From Deltaproteobacteria bacterium (GTDB lineage: Bacteria; Desulfobacterota; Syntrophia; Syntrophales; UBA2192): DNA of 24,004 nt. Shown here piece after piece: positions 6,871-14,340 of this stretch. The notes under the pieces are model-generated. The model was not told the origin of the DNA and made no database searches. It saw nothing but the letters and a program-made list of their open reading frames with translations. The stretch covers positions 1-24,004 of the forward strand of contig JAPLJU010000072.1 of NCBI GenBank assembly GCA_026388445.1, read 5' to 3'. Numbering within the stretch: the stretch's first letter is position 1; each line of letters opens with the position of its first letter. The translations under genes were made by a program, and so were the position numbers.

Positions 6871-7239
6871 ATGATACAGATGCGAACCATATTGAACGTG
6901 GCGGACAATTCCGGAGCGAAAAGGGTCAGCTGTATCGGTGTGCTCGGCGGTTCGCGAAAACGGTTTGCCACGGTGGGGGATGTCATCACGGTCTCGGTGA
7001 AGGAAGCGATCCCCAATTCGAAGGTCAAGAAAGGGGACGTCATGCGGGCCGTGGTGGTCCGGACCGTCAAGGAAGTGAGGCGCCTCGACGGGTCTTTCCT
7101 CAGGTTCGACGATAATTCCGTGGTGCTGATCAACAACCAGATGGAGCCCGTCGGAACACGCATATTCGGCCCTGTGGCCAGAGAGCTGCGTGCGAAGCAG
7201 TTTATGAAAATCATCTCCCTTGCCCCGGAGGTCATATAG
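6871..7239 (+). CDS. rplN: 50S ribosomal protein L14
   Basis: L14 forms part of the intersubunit bridge and the binding site for the silencing factor RsfS. The ATG at 6871 gives exactly 122 residues, the near-universal length, starting MIQMRTILNVADNSGAKR. A GGAG element lies 8 bases upstream, while the alternative in-frame start three codons earlier adds unconserved residues. The conserved block of the family's central region, GDVITVSVKEAIPNSKVKKGD, is at about residues 36-56. It is the first gene of the classical spc group. The frame is intact and rplX follows after 21 bases. Confidence 0.97.
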   Translation: MIQMRTILNVADNSGAKRVSCIGVLGGSRKRFATVGDVITVSVKEAIPNSKVKKGDVMRAVVVRTVKEVRRLDGSFLRFDDNSVVLINNQMEPVGTRIFGPVARELRAKQFMKIISLAPEVI

Positions 7240-7260
7240 GAAGGAACTCGAGGGATTCAA

Positions 7261-7581
7261 ATGCAGAAGATCAAGTTGAAAAAAGGAGATGTCGTGAAGG
7301 TCCTTGCCGGCAAGGAACAGGGAAAGTCCGGCAAGATCCTGCAATTCTCCAAGGACAGGACACGGGCCTATGTCGAGAAGCTCAGCATGGTCAAGAGGCA
7401 CCAGCGGCCCGACGCGAAGGGGAAAGGGGGCATCGTGGAGAAGGAAGGGGCCATACACATGTCCAACCTGGCCCTGGTCTGCCGCAAGTGCAACAGTGTG
7501 GCCCGCGTCGGATACCGGATACTGGAAGACGGCAGGAAAGTCCGCGTTTGTAAAAAGTGCAAAGAGATGCATGATGAGTAG
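7261..7581 (+). CDS. rplX: 50S ribosomal protein L24
   Basis: L24 is one of the two assembly-initiator proteins of the 50S subunit. The product is 106 residues. The N-terminal KOW motif reads KKGDVVKVLAGKEQGKSGKI (residues 7-26). The C-terminal half carries two Cys pairs, C74-x2-C77 and C97-x2-C100, which could hold a zinc ion as in many bacterial L24 proteins outside gammaproteobacteria. The ATG at 7261 follows rplN by 21 bases, with AAGGAA as ribosome binding site. The C-terminus ends KKCKEMHDE, and rplE starts 15 bases later. The gene is intact. Confidence 0.96.
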   Translation: MQKIKLKKGDVVKVLAGKEQGKSGKILQFSKDRTRAYVEKLSMVKRHQRPDAKGKGGIVEKEGAIHMSNLALVCRKCNSVARVGYRILEDGRKVRVCKKCKEMHDE

Positions 7582-7596
7582 GCCGAGGAACAACCA

Positions 7597-8136
7597 ATGG
7601 CAAGACTGAAAGAACACTACAGCAAAACCGTCGTCCCCGCGATGATGGAGAAGTTCAAGTATCAGAATGTCATGGAGGTCCCCAAACTGGAGAAAATCAT
7701 CCTGAACATGGGCGTGGGCGAAGCGATCCAGAACATCAAGATTCTCGACGGCGCCGTCCAGGAACTCGCCATGATATCGGGACAGAAGCCGGTGATCACG
7801 AAGGCGAAGAAGTCGATCGCCACCTTCAAGCTTCGCAAGGGGATGCCGATCGGCTGCACCGTCACGCTCAGGAAGGAACGGATGTACGAATTCTATGACC
7901 GGCTGGTGAATGTGGCGCTGCCGAGAATCAGGGACTTCAGGGGCATCCCCCCCAACTCTTTCGACGGTCGGGGGAATTTTGCCATGGGGATCAGGGAGCA
8001 GTTCATTTTTCCGGAGATCGAATATGACAAGATCGAGAAAGTCAAAGGGTTGAACATCGTTGTCGTGACGACAGCGAAAACGGACGATGAAGCAAGGCAT
8101 TTGCTTTCCCTCATGGGCATGCCCTTCAGGAGCTAG
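7597..8136 (+). CDS. rplE: 50S ribosomal protein L5
   Basis: L5 binds 5S rRNA and contacts P-site tRNA in the central protuberance. The product is 179 residues, the standard length, beginning MARLKEHYSKTVVPAMMEKF. The family blocks KLEKIILNMGVGEA (residues 31-44), GQKPVITKAKKSIATFKLRKGMPIG (residues 62-86) and NFAMGIREQFIFPEI (near residue 130) are all present. The ribosome binding site is GAGGAA. I saw no obvious S8 operator hairpin at its start, although S8 represses at this gene in Escherichia coli. The frame is intact. Confidence 0.97.
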   Translation: MARLKEHYSKTVVPAMMEKFKYQNVMEVPKLEKIILNMGVGEAIQNIKILDGAVQELAMISGQKPVITKAKKSIATFKLRKGMPIGCTVTLRKERMYEFYDRLVNVALPRIRDFRGIPPNSFDGRGNFAMGIREQFIFPEIEYDKIEKVKGLNIVVVTTAKTDDEARHLLSLMGMPFRS

Positions 8137-8165
8137 CCCTTAACGGTGTGGATGGAGGAACCAAC

Positions 8166-8351
8166 TTGGCGAAGAAATCCCTGATTGCAAAGGCGAAAAG
8201 GAAGCAGAAATTCAAGGTCAGAGACTACAATCGCTGTCCGCTCTGCGGCAGACCCAGGGCCTATTACCGAAAGTTCGATATGTGCAGGCTCTGCCTGAGA
8301 AAATATGCATCCCACGGGCATATCCCCGGGGTGATCAAATCCAGCTGGTAA
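8166..8351 (+). CDS. rpsN: 30S ribosomal protein S14, zinc-ribbon type Z
   Basis: S14 is a late-assembling 30S head protein. The TTG at 8166 is selected because it has GGAGG at 8154-8158, seven bases upstream, and gives the type Z start MAKKSLIAKAKRKQKFKVRD. The protein is 61 residues, the short zinc-dependent form, with C24, C27, C40 and C43 forming the zinc ribbon. This type replaces the 100-residue zinc-free S14 found in Escherichia coli. Zinc-free copies, when present in other genomes, are induced by zinc starvation; none is seen here. It is followed by rpsH after 20 bases. Confidence 0.96.
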   Translation: MAKKSLIAKAKRKQKFKVRDYNRCPLCGRPRAYYRKFDMCRLCLRKYASHGHIPGVIKSSW

Positions 8352-8371
8352 GGGCTTTCAGGAGAAGTGCT

Positions 8372-8773
8372 ATGGGAATGACGGATCCAATCGCAGACAT
8401 GTTGACGAGAGTCCGGAACGCCAATCGGAAGAAATTCAAGAGCGCCGATACCTCACTTTCGAGAATGAATCTGGCAATTGCCAAGGTTCTGAAGAAGGCG
8501 GGATATATTCAGGGATTCGACATCAAGAAAGATCAGAACAAAAGGGAAGTCCTGAGGGTTTATCTCAAGTATTCGGATTCGAAAGAAAACATTATCCGGG
8601 GGATTGAGAGGGTGAGCAAGCCCGGGCGCCGTATTTATGTGCAGGGTGACAGCATCCCCAAGGTCCTCAACGGTTACGGTGTCGCTATTCTCTCCACCTC
8701 CAAGGGAATCATGACGGACCGGGAGGCCAGGGAGCTCAACGTCGGCGGAGAGATTCTCTGCAACGTCTGGTAG
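8372..8773 (+). CDS. rpsH: 30S ribosomal protein S8
   Basis: S8 binds the central domain of 16S rRNA and is the spc operon autoregulator in Escherichia coli. The ATG at 8372 gives 133 residues beginning MGMTDPIADMLTRVRNANRK and has GGAG seven bases upstream. Another ATG two codons later is possible. The C-terminal rRNA-binding domain contains the highly conserved YGVAILSTSKGIMTDREAR block near residues 107-125 and the end GGEILCNVW. Longer upstream in-frame readings overlap rpsN and are rejected. The frame is intact. Confidence 0.96.
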   Translation: MGMTDPIADMLTRVRNANRKKFKSADTSLSRMNLAIAKVLKKAGYIQGFDIKKDQNKREVLRVYLKYSDSKENIIRGIERVSKPGRRIYVQGDSIPKVLNGYGVAILSTSKGIMTDREARELNVGGEILCNVW

Positions 8774-8813
8774 GACCGGCGGCGCAGAATATGTTTTCAT
8801 TGGAGAGCAATTC

Positions 8814-9356
8814 ATGTCAAGAATCGGCAAAAAACCTATTCCCATTCCGGCCAATGTGAAGGTCAACAATAAGAAGACGGAGATCATCGTGGAGGGCCCG
8901 AAGGGGAGCCTCTCCATGAGGCTGCCCGGGGAAATTGACGTGACCCAGGAGGCCGGGACCATTGTCCTCAAGAAGCTCGTCGATAATCGCAGAGGAAGAT
9001 CCCTTTACGGCCTGACACGGACCCTAATCCATAACATGGTCACGGGGGTCAGTGCCGGGTTTCAGAAAAACCTGGAGATCGCCGGGGTGGGGTACCGTGC
9101 GGAACTGACCGGCAGCGATCTGCTGAAACTACATATCGGTTTTTCCACGCCCGTGGAGTACAGGCTTCCCAAGGGGATTGCCGTCAAGATCGTGAAGCAG
9201 GTCAACTTAACCCTGACGGGGATCGACAAGGAACTGGTCGGCCGCGTGGCCGCCGAGATCCGCAGCCTCAAGAAACCGGAACCCTACAAGGGAAAGGGTA
9301 TCAAATATGCCGGTGAGCGGGTTCGCAGAAAGGTCGGCAAGTCTGCAGGCGCCTAA
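8814..9356 (+). CDS. rplF: 50S ribosomal protein L6
   Basis: L6 lies near the factor-binding site and the sarcin-ricin loop of the 50S subunit. The product is 180 residues, the normal length, with two similar beta-rich domains. The N-terminus MSRIGKKPIPIPANVKV and the C-terminal signature PEPYKGKGIKYAGERVRRKVGKSAGA (about residues 155-180) are typical. The ATG at 8814 has TGGAGAG about eight bases upstream and lies 40 bases after rpsH. The frame is intact, with rplR next after 45 bases. Confidence 0.97.
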   Translation: MSRIGKKPIPIPANVKVNNKKTEIIVEGPKGSLSMRLPGEIDVTQEAGTIVLKKLVDNRRGRSLYGLTRTLIHNMVTGVSAGFQKNLEIAGVGYRAELTGSDLLKLHIGFSTPVEYRLPKGIAVKIVKQVNLTLTGIDKELVGRVAAEIRSLKKPEPYKGKGIKYAGERVRRKVGKSAGA

Positions 9357-9401
9357 AGGGGCCGTGTAACAGGCAGGGCATCACACAGGAAGGCGAAAAC
9401 A

Positions 9402-9773
9402 GTGATCGGTAAAACCAAGAAGATCAAGAAGATTAGAGAGAAGAGAAAGAAAAGGGTGAGGGGTAAAATCTCGGGGACGTCTGATTATCCCCGGATTGCG
9501 GTTTTCAGGAGTACCAGCCATATCTATGCGCAGGCCGTCGATGACGATGCCGGGCAAACGGTGGCGTCGGCCTCGACGCTCAGCAAGGAACTGAAGGGCA
9601 AACTCGGCGGCATGAAGAAAACCCAGGTAGCCGCCGAAGTGGGAAAGCTTCTGGCGAAGCGCCTCAAGGACAAAAACATCCAGAAGGCCGTTTTTGACCG
9701 GGGGGCTTTTCTCTATCACGGAAGGGTCAAGGCGCTGGCAGAGGCGGCGAAGGAAGCAGGCCTGAAGATATAA
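9402..9773 (+). CDS. rplR: 50S ribosomal protein L18
   Basis: L18 binds 5S rRNA with L5 in the central protuberance. The product is 123 residues from a GTG start, MIGKTKKIKKIREKRKKRVR onward, with a strongly basic N-terminal tail. The family segments PRIAVFRSTSHIYAQAVDDD (near residues 29-48) and FDRGAFLYHGRVKALAEAAKEAGL (C-terminal) are present. AGGAAGG lies upstream at good spacing, which supports the GTG; no ATG is available near the conserved start. It follows rplF by 45 bases, and rpsE follows after 35 bases. Confidence 0.96.
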   Translation: MIGKTKKIKKIREKRKKRVRGKISGTSDYPRIAVFRSTSHIYAQAVDDDAGQTVASASTLSKELKGKLGGMKKTQVAAEVGKLLAKRLKDKNIQKAVFDRGAFLYHGRVKALAEAAKEAGLKI

Positions 9774-9808
9774 TCAAAGGGCCTTCATTTCATTGAGGGG
9801 TAAGATCA

Positions 9809-10303
9809 TTGGAGAGAAAAGCATTTGAAGGAACGGAACTTCTGGACAGGGTTGTCGCCATCAACCGGACGGCCAAGGTCGTGAAAGGTGGCCGGCGATT
9901 CCGGTTCAGCGCCATTGTCGTCGTCGGTGACGGCAAGGGGTCGGTCGGCATGGGTCTCGGTAAGGCGAACGAAGTCCCGGAGGCGATTCGAAAGGGCATG
10001 GAGAAGGCCAGAAAGAGCATGGTCAACGTCTCGGTCATCAACCGGACCATCCCCTACGAGATTGTCGGCCAGTTCGGCGCCGGACGGGTTCTGCTGAAAC
10101 CGGCCTCCGAGGGAACGGGTCTCATTGCCGGCGGTGCCGTACGGGCCGTTCTGGAGGTGGCCGGCGTTCATAATATCCTGACCAAGTGTCTCGGTTCACA
10201 CAATCCCCACAATCTGGTGAAGGCGACCCTGGATGGACTTCGTCGTCTGAAGAGTCCCGTTGAGGTGGCCATGCTGAGGGGCAAGGAAATATCGGAGATA
10301 TAG
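9809..10303 (+). CDS. rpsE: 30S ribosomal protein S5
   Basis: S5 acts in decoding fidelity and at the mRNA entry channel. The product is 164 residues from a TTG start, MERKAFEGTELLDRVVAINR onward, with GAGGGG upstream. The double-stranded-RNA-binding fold contains FSAIVVVGDGKGSVGMGLGKANEVPEAI (residues 33-60), and the C-terminal domain has GAGRVLLKPASEGTGLIAGGAVRAVLEVAGV. The region where spectinomycin-resistance changes occur looks like the wild-type sequence. Start assignment depends on TTG because no ATG or GTG lies near the conserved N-terminus. The frame is intact. Confidence 0.95.
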   Translation: MERKAFEGTELLDRVVAINRTAKVVKGGRRFRFSAIVVVGDGKGSVGMGLGKANEVPEAIRKGMEKARKSMVNVSVINRTIPYEIVGQFGAGRVLLKPASEGTGLIAGGAVRAVLEVAGVHNILTKCLGSHNPHNLVKATLDGLRRLKSPVEVAMLRGKEISEI

Positions 10304-10318
10304 GCGAAGGAGCGGATC

Positions 10319-10516
10319 GTGACAAAGAAGCTCAAAATCACGCTGGTGAAAAGCTACATCGGAAGGCCGGGAAAACACAGGAAGGTTCTTCGCGGTATGG
10401 GGCTCCAAAAGCTCAACAGGACCGTTCTTCTCAAGGATACGCCGGAAATTCGAGGGATGATCAACAAGGTTTCCCACCTTCTGTCCGTGGTGGAGATAGA
10501 GGTTAGCGAGAAATGA
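10319..10516 (+). CDS. rpmD: 50S ribosomal protein L30
   Basis: L30 is a small ferredoxin-like 50S protein that is dispensable in some bacteria. The product is 65 residues from a GTG start, beginning MTKKLKITLVKSYIGRPGKH. The family motif LGLRKLNRTV is seen as MGLQKLNRTVLLKDTPEIRGM (residues 27-47), and the end VSHLLSVVEIEV is typical. A GAAGGAG element lies upstream of the GTG at good spacing. Its stop codon overlaps the ATG of rplO in an ATGA arrangement, which normally means translational coupling. Confidence 0.95.
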   Translation: MTKKLKITLVKSYIGRPGKHRKVLRGMGLQKLNRTVLLKDTPEIRGMINKVSHLLSVVEIEVSEK

Positions 10517-10953
10517 AACTCAATGAATTGAAACCGCCACGGGGTTCCAGGCGGAAGAGGAAGAGAATCGGCCGGGGAGACGGGTCGGGTCACGGCCAAA
10601 CGGCGACCAAAGGCGCCAAGGGGCAGAAAGCACGGTCCGGTGGAAGCATCAAGGCGGGATTCGAAGGCGGCCAGATGCCCCTCTCGAGACGGTTGCCCAA
10701 GCGGGGTTTCAGAAACCTATTCAGAAAAAACATCATCGCCGTCAATCTGGGGCAGCTCGGCAAGTTTACCGGCGGCGCCACCGTGGATCCCGATGCCCTC
10801 CTCGAACAAGGCATCATCAAGAAGGTCGGAGACGGTGTGAAGATCCTGGGAAAGGGAGTCCTCGATCGTCCCCTCAAGATCAAGGCCCATGCCGTCAGCA
10901 GCGGGGCGCGGGAAAAGATCGAATCAGCGGGCGGATCCGTTGAGGTGATTTGA
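10513..10953 (+). CDS. rplO: 50S ribosomal protein L15
   Basis: L15 is a late-assembly 50S protein. The product is 146 residues with a glycine- and arginine-rich N-terminal tail, MKLNELKPPRGSRRKRKRIG and then GDGSGHGQTATKGAKGQKAR, which penetrates rRNA in the mature particle. The C-terminal globular half includes ILGKGVLDRPLKIKAHAVSSGAREKIESAGG. The ATG at 10513 overlaps the rpmD stop by four bases. secY starts 2 bases after the rplO stop, so rpmD, rplO and secY are probably translated in series. Confidence 0.97.
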   Translation: MKLNELKPPRGSRRKRKRIGRGDGSGHGQTATKGAKGQKARSGGSIKAGFEGGQMPLSRRLPKRGFRNLFRKNIIAVNLGQLGKFTGGATVDPDALLEQGIIKKVGDGVKILGKGVLDRPLKIKAHAVSSGAREKIESAGGSVEVI

Positions 10954-10954
10954 T

Positions 10955-12262
10955 TTGTTAAGCGGATTCAAGAACATACCCAAGATACCGGAGTTGCAGA
11001 AGAGGATTTTCATGACCTTTCTTCTGCTCGGCGTCTACCGGATCGGGACCCACGTACCGACGCCCGGTATCGACAACAAGGCCCTTGCCGCCTTCTTCGA
11101 CATGGCCAAAGGGTCGCTGCTGGGGCTCTTTGACATGTTTGCAGGCGGTGCCCTGAGCAATCTCTCTGTTTTTGCACTGGGGATCATGCCTTACATCAGC
11201 GCTTCGATCATCCTCCAGCTCCTCACCATTGCCATCCCCCACCTGGAGAGGCTCTCGAAGGAAGGGGAGGTCGGCCGGAGAAAGATTACCCAGTACACCC
11301 GTTACGGAACCGTGTTCCTGAGCCTGATTCAGGGGTTCGGCATCGCCGTGGGGCTTGAAAACATGGCGGGACCCACGGGGGCCTCCATCGTGTTGGAACC
11401 CGGCTGGAGCTTCAGGTTTATGACCGTCATCACGCTCACCGCCGGGACGTCCTTTATCATGTGGCTGGGTGAGCAGATCACCGAACGCGGCATCGGAAAC
11501 GGCATCTCCCTGATCATCTTTGCGGGGATTGTCTGCCGGGGCCCTGCGGGCCTCCTGGGCACCTTCCGTCTCGTCTCGACGGGAGAGATGGGGATCATCT
11601 TCGTCGCCTTTCTCTTCCTCTTCATGGTGGCGGTGGTGGGTTTCATCGTCTTTGTGGAAAGCGGTCAGAGAAGGATTCCTGTTCAGTATGCGAAGCGGAT
11701 CGTCGGCCGCAAGATGTACGGCGGCCAGACCACGCACCTTCCACTGAAAGTGAACACGGCCGGCGTGATTCCGCCGATATTTGCTTCCTCGATCATCATG
11801 TTCCCGGCGACGATTGCCAATTTTGTTCCTCATCCCTGGATGCAGGCGGTGTCGAATTATCTGCGGCCCGGCGCCTTCATCTACGAATCGACCTATGTCG
11901 CCTTCATTGTCTTTTTCTGCTTCTTCTACACGGCCGTTGTTTTTAACCCCATCGACGTGGCGGACAACATGAAGAAGTACGGCGGTTTTGTCCCCGGCAT
12001 CCGTCCGGGCAAAAAAACGGCAGAGTACATCGATCACGTGCTGAGCCGGCTGACCTTCGGGGGTGCCGTTTACGTGTCGCTGGTCTGTGTGCTGCCCAGC
12101 ATTCTGATGGTGTATATGAACGTGCCTTTTTATTTCGGAGGGACGGCACTTCTCATCGTCGTGGGGGTTGCCCTCGACACGGCCGGGCAGATCGAAACCC
12201 ATCTCCTGGCCCGCCAGTACGAGGGATTTTTGAAAAAAGGACGGCTGGCCAGGAGGCGGTAG
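10955..12262 (+). CDS. secY: Protein translocase channel subunit SecY
   Basis: SecY is the inner-membrane channel that exports and inserts proteins with SecE, SecG and SecA. The product is 435 residues, and I can see ten hydrophobic segments. The family signatures RIGTHVPTPGID (residues 29-40) and SNLSVFALGIMPYISASIILQLL (plug and second membrane segment) are present, as is the cytosolic loop with RRIPVQYAKRIVGRKMYGGQ. The TTG at 10955 is the only start fitting the conserved N-terminus LSGFKNIPKIPELQKRI; a GAGGTG motif in the end of rplO serves it. In many relatives adk separates secY from map, but here map follows directly after 32 bases. Confidence 0.96.
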   Translation: MLSGFKNIPKIPELQKRIFMTFLLLGVYRIGTHVPTPGIDNKALAAFFDMAKGSLLGLFDMFAGGALSNLSVFALGIMPYISASIILQLLTIAIPHLERLSKEGEVGRRKITQYTRYGTVFLSLIQGFGIAVGLENMAGPTGASIVLEPGWSFRFMTVITLTAGTSFIMWLGEQITERGIGNGISLIIFAGIVCRGPAGLLGTFRLVSTGEMGIIFVAFLFLFMVAVVGFIVFVESGQRRIPVQYAKRIVGRKMYGGQTTHLPLKVNTAGVIPPIFASSIIMFPATIANFVPHPWMQAVSNYLRPGAFIYESTYVAFIVFFCFFYTAVVFNPIDVADNMKKYGGFVPGIRPGKKTAEYIDHVLSRLTFGGAVYVSLVCVLPSILMVYMNVPFYFGGTALLIVVGVALDTAGQIETHLLARQYEGFLKKGRLARRR

Positions 12263-12294
12263 GCCCAGGGGAAGCCCTCTGGAGGATCTCTGGC

Positions 12295-13056
12295 ATGGTT
12301 ATCTTGAAATCTCCCGAGGAGATCCGAAAGCTGAGAGGGAATAACCTCATAGTCGCTCAGATCCTCGAGGCGTTGAAAAAAATCATCCGGCCAGGCGTGA
12401 CCACGCTTGAGCTGGATCGGTATTGCGAGGAACTGACGCTTCAAAAGGGGGCGAAGCCGGCTTTCAAGGGATACAGGGGATACCCCTTCTCGCTTTGTAC
12501 CTCGGTGAACGAGGAAGTCGTTCACGGGATGCCGTCGGAGCGCAAGCTCCAGGAAGGGGACATCGTCAGCCTCGATTTCGGCATATATCATCAGGGGCTT
12601 TACGGGGATGCAGCCGTGACCGTTCCCGTCGGCGAGGTCTCCGACGAGGCCGGAAGGCTGATGCGGGTGACGGAAGAAGCCCTCTACAAGGCCATTGAGC
12701 AGACGAGAGTCGGAAACCGGCTCGGGGATATATCGGCGGCCATTCAGAATCACGCGGAGGCTGCCGGATACTCCGTTGTCCGGGACCTGGTGGGTCACGG
12801 CATCGGCCGGTCCCTCCACGAGGATCCCCAGGTGCCCAACTATGGGAGGGAGGGCAGAGGCATCGAGTTGAGACCCGGCATCGTTCTGGCCATTGAACCC
12901 ATGGTCAATGCCGGAACCTATGCTGTGAAGGTGCTTCAGGACGGGTGGACCGTCGTAACCGCTGACGGGAAACTGTCGGCACATTTTGAGCATTCCGTGG
13001 CCATCACGGAGAACGGCCCATTCATTCTGAGCCGGATCGACGGAAAGCCGGATTAA
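12295..13056 (+). CDS. map: Methionine aminopeptidase, type I
   Basis: This cytoplasmic metalloenzyme removes the N-terminal methionine from new proteins. The product is 253 residues, the usual length of the short bacterial type Ia form without an N-terminal zinc extension. The catalytic and metal-binding residues are all visible: H78, D94 in SLDFGIY, D105 in YGDAAVTV, H168 in GHGIGRSLHEDP, E201 in IEPM and E232 in EHSVAIT. The ATG at 12295 has GGAGG at 12281-12285, nine bases upstream. Its place between secY and infA is common. Confidence 0.97.
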   Translation: MVILKSPEEIRKLRGNNLIVAQILEALKKIIRPGVTTLELDRYCEELTLQKGAKPAFKGYRGYPFSLCTSVNEEVVHGMPSERKLQEGDIVSLDFGIYHQGLYGDAAVTVPVGEVSDEAGRLMRVTEEALYKAIEQTRVGNRLGDISAAIQNHAEAAGYSVVRDLVGHGIGRSLHEDPQVPNYGREGRGIELRPGIVLAIEPMVNAGTYAVKVLQDGWTVVTADGKLSAHFEHSVAITENGPFILSRIDGKPD

Positions 13057-13111
13057 GTTGCGGGAGGCGTGTCGGCAGGGTTTGTTGAACGGCGATCGGG
13101 GATAGGATTGT

Positions 13112-13330
13112 ATGCCGAAGGAAGAACCCATTCAGGTAGAAGGAACAGTCGTAGAGACGCTTCCCAACGCCATGTTTCGGGTGGAACTCGAGAACGGTCA
13201 CCGCGTGCTGGCTCACATATCAGGCAAGATGCGGATGCACTTCATTAAAATCCTGCCCGGCGACAGGGTGACCGTTGAGCTTTCGCCCTATGATTTGACG
13301 CGGGGGCGGATCACATACCGCTCCAAATAG
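13112..13330 (+). CDS. infA: Translation initiation factor IF-1
   Basis: IF-1 occupies the 30S A site during initiation. The product is 72 residues, the exact family length, a single OB fold beginning MPKEEPIQVEGTVVETLPNA and containing FRVELENGHRVLAHISGKMRMHFIKILPGD. The second residue is proline instead of the common alanine, which is harmless. The ATG at 13112 lies 55 bases after map with a modest GGGGATAGGA upstream. rpmJ follows after 30 bases. In this position infA marks the passage from the spc group to the alpha group. Confidence 0.97.
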   Translation: MPKEEPIQVEGTVVETLPNAMFRVELENGHRVLAHISGKMRMHFIKILPGDRVTVELSPYDLTRGRITYRSK

Positions 13331-13360
13331 GCTCCGGGCGGCGTGACAGGAGAAAAGGAC

Positions 13361-13474
13361 ATGAAGGTCAGGTCTTCAGTGAAAAAAATATGTGACAAGT
13401 GCAAGATCGTCAAGCGCCACGGCGTCGTCCGGGTGATCTGCGAAAATCCAAAGCACAAGCAGAGACAGGGATAA
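13361..13474 (+). CDS. rpmJ: 50S ribosomal protein L36, zinc form
   Basis: L36 is the smallest 50S protein and holds together several rRNA helices. The product is 37 residues starting MKVRSSVKKICDKCKIVKRH, the standard short form. C11, C14, C27 and H32 make the zinc site (CxxC, then CxxxxH), so this is the zinc-binding paralogue. The ATG at 13361 has AGGAG about ten bases upstream. It lies between infA and rpsM, its usual place. Confidence 0.96.
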   Translation: MKVRSSVKKICDKCKIVKRHGVVRVICENPKHKQRQG

Positions 13475-13504
13475 CAATCCATCAGAACTTAAGGAGGCTC
13501 ATCG

Positions 13505-13873
13505 GTGGCAAGAATCGCGGGTGTTGATTTACCGAAGAACAAAAGGATGGAGATCGCGCTGACCTACATCTACGGCATCGGAAGGTCTGCGTCGCAGGAC
13601 ATCCTTCGCAAAGCCGGGGTCGATTTTGACACGAAGACGGATCGCCTCACGGACTCGGAGGTGACGGCCATCAGGAATATCATTGACAAGGAGCATAAGG
13701 TCGAGGGGGATCTCCGCCGGGAGGTGTCCATGTCGATCAAGCGGCTGATGGATGTCGGAACCTACCGTGGCCTGAGGCACCGCAAGGGTCTTCCTGTTCG
13801 GGGGCAGAGAACCCACACGAATTCCCGCACCAGAAAGGGACCGAGGCGGTCCATTGCCGGGAAGAAGAAATAG
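13505..13873 (+). CDS. rpsM: 30S ribosomal protein S13
   Basis: S13 sits in the 30S head, bridges to the 50S subunit and touches the P-site tRNA. The product is 122 residues from a GTG start, MARIAGVDLPKNKRMEIALT onward. A perfect AAGGAGG is eight bases upstream, which settles the GTG. The helix-two-turn-helix region is followed by the tRNA-contacting tail RGLRHRKGLPVRGQRTHTNSRTRKGPRR (about residues 89-116). The alpha operon regulatory pseudoknot known upstream of rpsM in Escherichia coli has no room in the 30-base gap after rpmJ. Confidence 0.97.
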   Translation: MARIAGVDLPKNKRMEIALTYIYGIGRSASQDILRKAGVDFDTKTDRLTDSEVTAIRNIIDKEHKVEGDLRREVSMSIKRLMDVGTYRGLRHRKGLPVRGQRTHTNSRTRKGPRRSIAGKKK

Positions 13874-13899
13874 AGCGGTTTTCGGATTCGGGAGGAAAA

Positions 13900-14289
13900 A
13901 TGGCAGGTCCACGGAAGACAGGGAAACGAAGAGAGAAAAAAAGCGTGCCGGAGGGCATCGCCCATATCCAGTCGACCTTTAACAACACCATCGTGACGAT
14001 CACGGATCTGAGCGGCAATGTCCTCGCATGGTCCTCGTCCGGCATGGAGGGTTTCAAGGGTTCGAGAAAGGGGACGCCTTTTGCGGCACAGATGGCCGCA
14101 GAGAGTGCGGTCCGGAAGGCCAAGGAACACGGCGTGCGCAGCGTTCGGGTGTACGTCAAGGGACCCGGGTCGGGGCGGGAGTCAGCGCTTCGGGCCCTGC
14201 AGGCCGCAGGGCTCAACATCAGTTTGATCAGGGATGTAACGCCCATCCCTCATAACGGCTGCCGGCCGCCCAAGAGACGAAGGGTCTAA
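13900..14289 (+). CDS. rpsK: 30S ribosomal protein S11
   Basis: S11 lies on the 30S platform near the E site and the mRNA exit. The product is 129 residues, starting MAGPRKTGKRREKKSVPEGI and including IQSTFNNTIVTITDLSGNVLAWSSSG (residues 24-49) and the C-terminal RDVTPIPHNGCRPPKRRRV typical of the family. The ATG at 13900 has GGGAGG six to seven bases upstream. It lies 26 bases after rpsM. A 51-base gap with a 6-bp inverted repeat separates it from rpsD. Confidence 0.97.
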   Translation: MAGPRKTGKRREKKSVPEGIAHIQSTFNNTIVTITDLSGNVLAWSSSGMEGFKGSRKGTPFAAQMAAESAVRKAKEHGVRSVRVYVKGPGSGRESALRALQAAGLNISLIRDVTPIPHNGCRPPKRRRV

Positions 14290-14291
14290 CA

Positions 14292-14314
14292 CCTGCGCGG
14301 TTGGAAAACGCAGG
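14292..14314 (+). repeat. Perfect 6-bp inverted repeat upstream of rpsD
   Basis: CCTGCG at 14292-14297 and CGCAGG at 14309-14314 can form a hairpin with an 11-base loop just after the rpsK stop and 26 bases before the rpsD start. No T tract follows, so it is not a terminator. S4 represses its own synthesis through leader structures in several bacteria. Whether this small hairpin has that role is speculation. Confidence 0.4.
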
Positions 14315-14340
14315 AATGACAAGCAAGATGGAGGAGTAAT

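Noticed and set aside
701..8100. Long minus-strand open frames, for example at 701-1141, 1256-1984 and 6643-8100
   Set aside because: They lie opposite well-recognised ribosomal and elongation factor genes, have no family resemblance, and are shadows of high-G+C coding sequence.
13057..13111. Promoter in front of infA
   Set aside because: The -10-like TAGGAT lies too close to the ATG and has no good -35.
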